A stretch of DNA of 64,000 nt from Apricaphanius iberus. Its lineage: Eukaryota; Chordata; Actinopteri; Cyprinodontiformes; Aphaniidae. Below the pieces are notes generated by a model that saw only the letters and a list, made by a program, of their open reading frames with translations, was not told the origin of the DNA and did no database searches. The DNA lies in the NCBI GenBank assembly GCA_028564705.1, contig JAPXFQ010002141.1, positions 558,001-622,000 on the forward strand, written 5' to 3'. Shown here in pieces: positions 1 through 64,000 of the stretch; position 1 is the first letter of the stretch; each line of letters opens with the position of its first letter. Position numbers and translations under genes: made by a program.

Positions 1-55629
<55,629 letters not shown>

Positions 55630-55696
55630 CTCTCTCACTGGAATTTCTCGAGTGCCGCCTGAGAGGGTTGCAGGAGTTGGTGTCTGAAGGGTTCAC

Positions 55697-55912
55697 CTAA
55701 TGAAGAGTTAATGAAGAGTGGTAGAGAGCTTCCCCACACTCATCTCTGGCAGGGTGGAGATCCCAGCTGGTCAGGGTTAGATAGGGAGCCACAGCTGTAC
55801 TGAGCAGCAGGAGGGGCAGGCACACGAGCAGGCTAAGGGCCCCTGGGGACATGCTGGTGGTGGGCCGGAGCTTCTCCTCTTTACCTCCCTCTCTCCTCTT
55901 CCCCTTCGCCAT
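55697..55912 (-). other. Upstream ORF with signal-peptide-like core, 5' of ntrk1
   Basis: A 71-codon frame starting at ATG 55912 and ending 68 nt before the ntrk1 ATG, in a different frame. After a basic start (MAKGKRREGGKEEKLRP), an internal Met begins MSPGALSLLVCLPLLLLSTA, a textbook hydrophobic signal-like segment. It could be an upstream ORF in the ntrk1 leader or a former or alternative first coding exon. It could also be chance in GC-richer sequence. No good in-frame splice donor was seen before its stop. Confidence 0.35.
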
Positions 55913-56166
55913 TAAGGGAGGAGCAACATATTAAGATGGGCTAAAGTCACCAGACACCTCAGTGAGCACGAGGAGAGGCGGGAGGGGTTGGAGTTTAGGG
56001 TGTGAAAGCAGCCCCAAGACGTCGAGGCTTCTGGATGCAACTCGCTCTTTCTTCTGCAGCTGTGTGACTCTGCACTGATGAGCACTGATTGATCATGACT
56101 CATAACTATCGAAGATTACAAATAATTCTGATGCATGTGACAATGGAAGTTAGTGGTAGGAGGCAG

Positions 56167-57550
56167 TTTGTAAAGTTACACAGGCTAAATAACAAAAAAT
56201 GGTTACCGCAAACTTTTGACTGCCAAAAAACTAAACAAAAAAGGGTTCATTTTTCAAAATTGTTTGTGTCCATGTTTCAAATAAAAGATTCAATATCAAA
56301 CTAAAAATGTAGCTTGTCAACTAAATTTTAAGTCTACATGATGAATACTTAACTTAAAATACTTAATTAGCTAGCTAAATAGTTTGGTAAATATTTAGCT
56401 TACATGCTAAACTATCCACCTTTATATTCAGCTTCAAACTAAACATATAGCTTGTCAGCCAAATATTTAGTCCACATACTAAATACTCAATGTAAAATAG
56501 TTAACTAGTGAGCTAAGTATTAAAATTTAACTAAATACTAAATTAGCTATAGCTAAATAATTAGTTTGGTAAATATTTAGCTTACATGCTAAACTAGCCA
56601 CCCAAATATTCATCCTCAAACTAAACATTTAGCTTGTTAGCTAAATATTTGGTCTACATACTACATACTCAATGTAAAATAGTTAACTAGTTAGCTAAAT
56701 ATTTAACATCAAACTAAATACTAAATTAGCAAGCTAAATAATTAGTTCGATGGTAAATATTTAGCTAGCATGCTAAACTGGCTATCTAAATATTCAGCTT
56801 CAAACTAAACATTTAGCTTTTAGCTAACTATTTAGTCTACATACTAAATACTCAATGTAAAATAGTTAACTAGTAAGCTAAATATTTAACATTGAACTTA
56901 ACACTAAATTAGCAAGATAATTATTTTCATGGTAAATATTTTTGCCAAAATGCTAATCTGACTATCTACATATTGAACTCCAAACTAAACATTTAGCTTG
57001 TCAGCTAAATATTTAGTCTACATACTAAATGCTCAATGTAAAATAGTTAACTAGTAAGCTAAATATTTAACATACAACGAAATACTAAATTAGCAAACTA
57101 AATCATTAGTTTGATGGTAAACATTTGGCTAACAAGCTAAACTGGCTATCTAAATATTCAGCCTCAAACTAAACATTCAACTTTTCAGCTAAATATTTAG
57201 TCAACATACTAAATACACAACGTAAAATAGTTAACTAGGAAGCTAAATATTTAACAACGACCTAAATAGTAAATTAGCAAGCTAAATAATTAGCTTGATG
57301 TTAAAGATTGAGCTAACATGCTAAACTGGCTATCTAAATATTTAGATTGGAGGTAAACAGTTGTAAACTAAATATTTAGCTTATTGCCTAAATATTTATT
57401 TGTAATGTACATATTTAATATGCTAATGGAATATTTAGTTTCAAACTGACATTTATAAATGAATCATTAACATGGACATCAATATGACTGAAAAAGGAAA
57501 CCCCATTTGTTTATTTGCCATTTTTAAAACTGACTGTGTAACTTTAAAAA
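56167..57550. mobile_element. Family A palindrome-rich transposon, copy 3, with internal minisatellite
   Basis: The left terminus tttgtaaagttacacaggc and the right terminus, reversed tttttaaagttacacagtca, are near-identical inverted repeats. The right one matches the start of the 42105 copy at 19 of 20 bases. Inside is a tandem array of about 182-bp units. It lies about 500 bp upstream of the ntrk1 start codon. Confidence 0.75.
56290..57360. repeat. Minisatellite, about 182-bp units, about 6 copies
   Basis: The marker actcaatgtaaaatagttaa recurs at 56485, 56667, 56850, 57031 and (acacaacg variant) 57215, i.e. every 181-184 bp. A shortened first unit begins near 56347. Each unit contains several aaatatttag-type palindromes. 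Confidence 0.85.
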
Positions 57551-58264
57551 TGGCATCCCATAGAATTCAGGCATTTGCTGCAACCTTCAAACAAACTTTA
57601 ACGATCAGAAACACAAAGCAAATACCTCCAAGTCTTCGTCTTCATCTGCAATCACTGACACAAATATAACTCACACTCAAAAACCTTCATTTGCCTGAAA
57701 CACTTGCCTCTCTGGAGGGCTGATTTCTATAAGAGAGGATTCCAAGCTGATAAGCATTCAGCCTTTCAGTAAATGTGACCTAGTGAAGGTGGAGGAATCT
57801 ACACAGAGTTGATTAAAACAGCAGATTTAAGAAAAACAAACACTTGCAGCAGTGCTGGGAATCAATAAAACAGAACGAAACTGAGAACAAAGGCGAAGGT
57901 AGACACAAGGAGCCGATACCAAGACAAAAGACTAAACGCAACAAATCAACAGAGAAGAGAGAAAACATGATGTATTGTCAGAGACAATCATTTGAGGAGA
58001 ATTCAGGTGTGAGGAACTCAGACCTGCGAGGGGAAAAGAACCTCCTGAACTCGTTTCCTGCTCTGTAGTTTACACAACATGCACCAGAGAGTGCAAACAG
58101 AAGACAGAGCCAAGGATGAGGTAATGCATAATACTTAGAGTTCCTATGGAGTATTAATGATGAACACAGAATTCATACATGCATGTTTAAGGATACCTAC
58201 AGGTAAACAGTCATCTGTTACGACCAAACTGGGCGTATGCCACCATCAACGTTTGAATGCGTAC

Positions 58265-58345
58265 GTGAATGGGTGAATGACGGAACGTAGTTGTAAAGCG
58301 GTTTGTGGTCCTTACAGAAAAAGCGCTACACAAATGCAGGCCATT
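58265..58345 (+). repeat. Short retroposon tail
   Basis: gaatgggtgaatgacggaac, then gtaaagcggtttgtggtcc and aaaaagcgctacacaaatgc form a common fish retroposon 3' end of the 'AAAAGCGCTATAnAAAT' type. Confidence 0.5.
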
Positions 58346-58364
58346 CACCGTTTACATTTACCAT

Positions 58365-58500
58365 CGGTTTCAAAGTTTTTCATCTAAGCAATCCCAGCAG
58401 ATTTCATCATGTCATTGACTGGCAGTTCTGTGCCGTCGCTCACACCGAGCAAGGATTTAGAGACAATGGAGAGGGAAAACTCCCCTCTAACAGGAAAAAA
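58365..58500 (-). repeat. Dispersed teleost retroposon tail, inverted copy
   Basis: The reverse strand gives ggttttttcctgttagaggg, then gagttttccctctccattgt and ccttgctcggtgtgag, matching 18890-18970. Confidence 0.55.
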
Positions 58501-58888
58501 CCTCCGCACAGCAGCAAGAAGTAATGATTTCACTTGCAGCTGCACCAGTAGCGCTTAAAAGAATACGTCTTCCCACTATCTGAACTACAGGGTAATTTAA
58601 CCAAATCTTTTTCTTAAGAGGTAATCTGCTGACCCGCTCCTCTCAGCCAGCGTTTCTCCATACGCAATCGACAACTGCCTATCAGGACTGTTTTAACAGC
58701 GAAGAGTCTCACTGGGCACCATTTGCCTCACATCAGAGCAGCCAAAATACCACAAAGCAGGGCTTGTTGCTGCGTTTTCTGTTTTAATAAACTGCCACGC
58801 CAGAAACTCTCCTTATTTTTACAAAGCTGGTTGTTAGCCAACGTCTGCTCATTTCCCTCTGAATTACAACCAATCAGCGCGACTTATG

Positions 58889-59416
58889 CCTTGTCCACAC
58901 CTAGCCAGGTATCTCACAGAGATATTTTTCCTGTCATCCACACGTAAATGGAGATTTTTCGGCACAAAAAAAAAATCTTTTTAAAAACTCCAGCCAAGTG
59001 GAGATCTGCGTTTTCTCTGTTTTCAGTATCTGCATGTGAAAACTGAGTTTTAAGTGCCGCAACGCCACTATCCACGTCAAAACATGCTCCAACATCACAG
59101 GTGCGACCTGTGTGTACACTTAGAAACAGCATTTATGCCCTCAGAGCTGTGTTGGTGTCATCAATTGTCAAAGCGCATTTTGTTTGTTTGCTTTCACAGC
59201 TATGTTGCTGCTGTGTGCTGAAATTAGAGGATGGAAAGTTACTCTGAGCGCATAGGATTTGGTAGAAATAGCGCCCCCTATAGATTTACCACGTCTATGA
59301 ATGTGGCGAAAAATGTTTTTATCCGGTTATGTTTGGATAGAGGTTTTTTTTCTTCTAAAGGAGTGGAGGAAAATTTTCGTTTTTAAAATAAAACCCGACT
59401 ATGTGTGGACAACAAC
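58889..59416. mobile_element. MITE with TTGTCCACAC ends
   Basis: The left end ccttgtccacacctagccag and the right end, reversed gttgttgtccacacatagtc, are inverted partners. The inner parts mirror (ccacacgtaaatggagattttt against a right-side block with aaaattttcgtttttaaaat). About 530 bp, non-coding, hAT-like in form. Confidence 0.65.
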
Positions 59417-60862
59417 AAAAAACTGACCACCGATCTAGAACCGATCGGCTGTTTGGTAAATTCTGAAATTCTGAAATAACATCAGCTTTTAAATGACATA
59501 AAATATGAATATGTACATAGAAAGAGTGTCAAAAAAGGCACATTTTGACGTGTAAATATGTCACACTCTGCCAACAGGAGTTATAAACACACAGCTAAAT
59601 TACCTTGGCCCCGTGTCTGATGGTAGTTACTGATCAACATAATTATGTTAGCTAAATACACTTTAGCTAATTAAAGAATATATAACTGTTTGGGTCCTAT
59701 TTATCAGTAGTTTGCACTTGTTAAAAACAGCGCAGCATCATAAACAGGCTGTAGCTGATTTACTAACACAGCGCAGAGCACATTGCGCCTGTTAAACCCG
59801 GACGCATGCAATCTATTTAGCGCTTTTTTCCATGCTGAATATAGAATCTGGGTGTTTCAGTCGGAAGACGTAAAATATTGGGAGGAGAAAAGTCAGATAA
59901 GCAGGCGTTCCAGGCGCAGTTGATTTTACTAAACATCTAAATGTTTGAACCGGGTTTTTTTTAACGTCTGTTTTTAACGCTTCTGAAAAGCATGTCTTAA
60001 CTTAGTGCCACCACATTCAACATAAGTTTATTACTGACAAAAAGAAAAATGTCATTCACAAACAATATGACTAAGAGTAATTAACACTCTAATGGAAACA
60101 AACCTGACAGTTATGTAAATATTTACCTGTTTTTTCCCCCAAAGACCCATTATAACTCACTGCGTGTCTGCGTGTCTGTACCAGCTGAAGATGCGCTGAG
60201 CGTGACGTGAGTTGCGATTCTCAAGGATCCTCATTAGCTTCCCCCAGAGTGATTATAATCTCCCTGGGTTCCACTTAATCAAACGTAGTAGTCACGTACG
60301 GTATCACAATGATAATTAGCTATATATACATACATATAGACATTTTAAAAACAAAATTCAGACATTTCAGATTGCACATTTTCAAGATAACATTTTTTCT
60401 ACTGCAACTCCACATTTAATGGAGGCCATGATAAAGTGTGCTGTATTTCAACAACATTAGTAGAATATGGACATCTTAGCTACCTTTTTCTGGACATAAT
60501 GCAACTTTAATAAATCTGACTCTGGATTACGACGATTATGACAAACGAGAAACATAATTCACAACATTCTAGCCTGATAGTAATTAACTCTGTAACAGCC
60601 ATCAAATTGACACATATATATCGTTTTTTTGCCCCTTTTATTTTGCCGAATATACATCGTGAATCCCTGCGCATATTCCTCATCTCTCTAGCTGTGGCAC
60701 AGCTCACATCAGCGGCCGCAAAGTGCTCATTTTAATACTGCTCCTTGCGCCTGTTATTGTTGGGATTCTGTGTCTGAGTGCTGGAGGCTTGCTTTCTTTG
60801 TGTTTGTGTCTTCACTCATCTTCTCTGCAGGGGCGTGACAGTCTGCTGGCAGCAGGTGCAGC

Positions 60863-62157
60863 TCATCTGTGCTTGTTAACCCCAGCATACAAAAGAGGAG
60901 CGCAAACTGCAAGCTGGCACCAGATGACAGATATGAATTGCTTACACAATGTTAGTAGATACTCACAAATGAATGACAACCCACAGGCGCAAATCTTTTG
61001 CCGTTCACCCAATAAGCCATATCGGTATTGCGAGTGCGCATGCTCACGAATGCGGCTTGGATTCCCGGTCACAGGTTTTGGACCCCAAACAAACGCCTGG
61101 CTCAACTGTAAACAGCGTATGCATGCATGTGTTTTCATGGATACGGAGCCTATTAAAGCCACTTACAAGTTGTTTTAGGCGGACCTTTAAAGTATACCCG
61201 GTACTCGTTGTGTTGTAGTTGGCTGTGGAAACAGCAGTTGCCACATTGAACAGTGAAGGATGCAAAACGCACCAGTGTATGAATGATAGGGACCCATGTA
61301 ATGAATCACCGTTTATTTTATATACATTACATACAGAAAAGAAGGATCCGACTGGATGTGTGAGTCATAAACACGGTTACAAATGTGTGATTAAACATGT
61401 TAAATGTTCGATATTTCTATTAATCGTGTAGATCTAACAGTTTTAGTTTCGGTAGCATAGTCATTAGCACGCAGGCTTAGCATAGCCTACTGCTGGAAGT
61501 CGATGTGAGGGATCAATGTTTAAAGCATCAAAGCCTCATCCGGGCTCTTACTGCTTCTAACAAGGAAAAAAAATCCCATTCAGAAATACAAATTGTAAGA
61601 GTTTAAACGCATGACGGAAGCTATGAAGCTATGTGCTAACTACTAGCCATAGCGCAAATATTTAACAAGCAAGAAATTCCTGTGATAGGATGATCCAGCA
61701 CATCTTGACTCAATGAGCTCCGGGATGAAAAGTAGCTGAGACCACTTCTCCATGAAAACATTCCCTTCTTCCCAGCCATCTAACAGCGTTTGTGGGTACG
61801 GGATTGTCACTCCGTGGAATGTCAGTAAGCCCAGTATAATCAGTCTGGAATACGCCACTTTCCTCTTCTTTCATCTAAAACAATCAGTAGTTTCTGCACT
61901 GTAGCTGCACACGCTAGCACACATTGTTCTTTCTTATGCTTCGCAGACACAGACAGCCCTCTACGGCAAATATATGTTTTTAGTTTGTCGACTTTCCACT
62001 GTTCAAAATCATCAATTTTGCAGCTTTCGCTATCTATATGCATGTTCGCTTCTGCCAGTTTGGGGTCCAAAACCCCAGAATGCATTGCGCACATCGCATA
62101 CCAAAATGGTATGATATTGTGGTCATTATAAGGAATCTTGATTAAACAGGCCCTCAC
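60863..62157 (-). pseudogene. Transposon-type gene remnant, possible SAP-like domain
   Basis: The minus-strand frame 62157-61840 includes FEQWKVDKLKTYICRRGLSV and SAKHKKEQCVLACAATVQKL, the shape of a SAP DNA-binding motif. A shifted frame continues as RLIILGLLTFHGVTIPYPQT, then WEEGNVFMEKWSQLLFIPEL to 61643. Fish genomes hold many such transposon-linked proteins with an N-terminal SAP domain. A further open frame (61162-60863) may belong to the same remnant. The identity is not certain. Confidence 0.4.
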
Positions 62158-63261
62158 TTCAGAAGATGAGCCTTAAGTTTTGACTCTTTGTTGAGTAGAT
62201 TCCTCTACAGATGAGCTTACATTTGAGCTTTTCAAGGTTTTCACCGATGTCTGTTCAAGATTTAGTAAAACAAGTTTCATATTAACACATTCATAAACAG
62301 ATGAGGTTTGACCCACACAAGATGGGTCAAAAGGTCACACTTACACAAAGAAGCATAGACAAACTACCTGTTTCTTTAAGCTGTTTAGGTGTTGAAGCTG
62401 CGCCCTAAGCCCTGCTGGACGTAACTCACCAACAGAACCTTTGATTCGGTTTTAACTCATACGCACCATGTGGCAGCCCCCTTTTCAATTACCTTAAATT
62501 TTCTGGTTTTATATTTCATTTGATTTCTCTAAATGTCCTTTCCTAAACCCTTTCACATCGATAGGTGAACTCCGCATGCCTTCACTGACCATCTGTCAAA
62601 GCCAACAACCCACTAACACCAACCTGCTGCAGAGGCCCACCACTCTCCATCAAACATTATGCTCTCTGTATGATCAGAGCCGGTTTCCCCCCTTGGGACA
62701 CATACCGCGCCCCACCCTCAGCCCTCTTAGTCACTCTGCACATGAGCAGGGGTCAAAGTGTCCCGACCGCAATTACTGGCCATAAGCCCATTCCCCGTTT
62801 TTTGCTGCTGTCATCAAAATGATCTGATGGCTTAATTACCTTTCCTTTTACGCCTCCTTTTTCTTCAGTCTTAGCTCAGCAGATATGATGGAGGGACAAG
62901 CCACTCATTCACAGGGAAAGTGTCTGAGAGCTGAAGCAAAGAAGAAAAAGAGCATGGGAAGCAGCATATCATGCAAAACAAGCACATGCAAACACATGCA
63001 ATAAAAGCAGGACGCATTACCTGAAGTTACTTAATGTTACTCCCATGTGATCCTAGCTACATTTGGTAATTTACTGCACTTATATTCTTGTGGCACACAT
63101 TAGCTGATTTATAACCATGTCTTAATATTTTACAAGACAATAGAAATGTGTTATTCAGTGGTAAGCTGCTAGGGGGTTCAGAGAAGTTAATAAGTGGTCC
63201 CAGAAATAATAGTGATTATATTAATTACCAATTTAATCAAATTAATAAAGTATTAACTACA

Positions 63262-63405
63262 GAGGCACTCAGAGAGTGCAGACCTCCGCCAATGCATCTG
63301 AGTCTGTCATCTTTCATCTAAATTTTTCCGTAAATTTTTGAGTTATGTTGCCAACAGACAAACAGACAGACAGAAATAATAACCCAACCTCTCTGACAGA
63401 GGTAA
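63262..63405 (+). repeat. Dispersed repeat fragment (also at 9103)
   Basis: Begins with the 21-base match to 9103-9130 (actcagagagtgcagacct and two more bases), followed by cagacagacagaaataat. A partial copy of a repeat family. Confidence 0.45.
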
Positions 63406-63567
63406 TGATTTGTCACAATTGGTTTAAACCAAATTAAAATTATTAGAGTAAAGTCTCTTACGATTCATCACAGGTGGTTCTGGTGCTAAAAGAAAGTATG
63501 GCAGCTGCATGGAAAAGGAACAACTTTGAGACTCACTTTCAGAATTAAAGCTGTGCCAAAACCCTAA

Positions 63568-64000
63568 AGCAGAGGTGTCCAACCCCTGGAACCCAAAACG
63601 GTACCCTTCTGTAGGTCCTTTATGTGGAAGCGTTGAATTGCCAGAGTTGGAGAATAAATTCAGAAGCATTATCTCGTGATAACAAGATACCAAACTCGTT
63701 AAAAGGAGCTCGCTTTTCGTTATAATGAGAAGCTTTCTCGTTATTATAAGTATGTTTCTCGTTAAAATGTGAAATGTTCTTGTTATAATGAAAATGTTTC
63801 TCATTGTAACGAGATTAAGAAGTTTTTAAAATTAGAAACATTTCTCGTTATAATGACACAAAGAAAGTTTTATAACTAGAATGTTTCTTGATATAACGAG
63901 ATAAAGAAATCGCTAAAACGAGAAAGCCTCTTGTTATAATGAGATAAAGAACTCACTAAAGAAGTTTCTCATTGTAATTAGAACTCGTTAAAATGAGAAA
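63568..64000 (+). mobile_element. hAT-like terminus leading into a palindromic minisatellite, cut by window edge
   Basis: gcagaggtgtccaacccctg resembles hAT-type starts. From 63670 to the end the sequence is built of repeated tttctcgttataatgagaa-like palindromes roughly every 20-35 bases, in both orientations. The element runs past the window end, so its right terminus is unseen. Confidence 0.5.

Larger units (their letters stand above)
55913..64000. other. 5' flank of ntrk1, no further cellular gene recognised
   Basis: About 8 kb with transposon copies (56167-57550, 58889-59416, 60863-62157, 63568 onward) and repeat tails. I specifically looked for an insulin-receptor-related neighbour, since NTRK1 and INSRR are adjacent in mammals, and saw no tyrosine-kinase or receptor motifs on either strand. 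No clear TATA box or CpG-dense promoter stands out upstream of exon 1. Confidence 0.55.

Noticed and set aside
56290..57360. CRISPR-like array of regular repeats
   Set aside because: Units are contiguous 182-bp tandem copies without unique spacers, in a eukaryotic transposon.
61440..61515. Possible tRNA-like sequence (ggtagcatagtcattagcac ...)
   Set aside because: No convincing acceptor stem, anticodon arm or B-box could be folded by eye.

Overview
This window is nuclear DNA from a teleost fish, probably a spiny-rayed (percomorph) species. It is AT-rich and intron-dominated, with GT-AG splicing. It is packed with typical fish repeats: Tc1/mariner, Harbinger, piggyBac and hAT elements, L2-like LINE fragments and palindromic MITEs. 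The exact species cannot be read from the sequence.

The only cellular protein gene I can support is ntrk1 (TrkA, the high-affinity NGF receptor tyrosine kinase). It lies on the minus strand and fills most of the window, from its start codon at 55629 to the last visible exon at 2680. I traced 16 coding exons by hand. All have consensus GT-AG ends and their reading phases join throughout. Together they give 2211 nt, or 737 codons: signal peptide, cysteine-capped leucine-rich repeats, two Ig-like domains, a short alternative juxtamembrane exon, one membrane helix, the NPQY docking site and most of the kinase domain. The final exon (end of the kinase C-lobe and the PLC-gamma docking tail) is not seen in bases 1-2679 and is presumably beyond the left edge. 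TrkA rather than TrkB or TrkC is indicated by [38 protein letters not shown] and an 18-nt exon at the place of the mammalian TrkA-II exon.

Layout from left to right: 1-2679, part of the last intron; 2680-3162, two kinase exons; 3163-14820, an 11.7-kb intron with old Tc1, hAT-like and THAP fossils and a palindrome-rich transposon; 14821-25577, exons 14 to 8 (kinase N-lobe, juxtamembrane, transmembrane, Ig2) with an intervening GC-rich retroposed insert; 25578-41517, Ig1 and LRR C-cap exons among nested transposons and a LINE fragment; 41518-50715, a 9.2-kb intron holding a three-level transposon nest; 50716-55629, LRR exons and the signal-peptide exon; 55630-64000, the 5' flank with a curious upstream ORF, an internal 182-bp minisatellite and transposon debris. 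No second cellular gene was found in the 5' flank.

The most notable non-gene content is (a) three copies of a non-autonomous transposon family built of AAATATTTAG palindromes, (b) a second MITE family with about 300-bp palindromic arms, and (c) several cleanly resolvable nested insertions that give a relative history.
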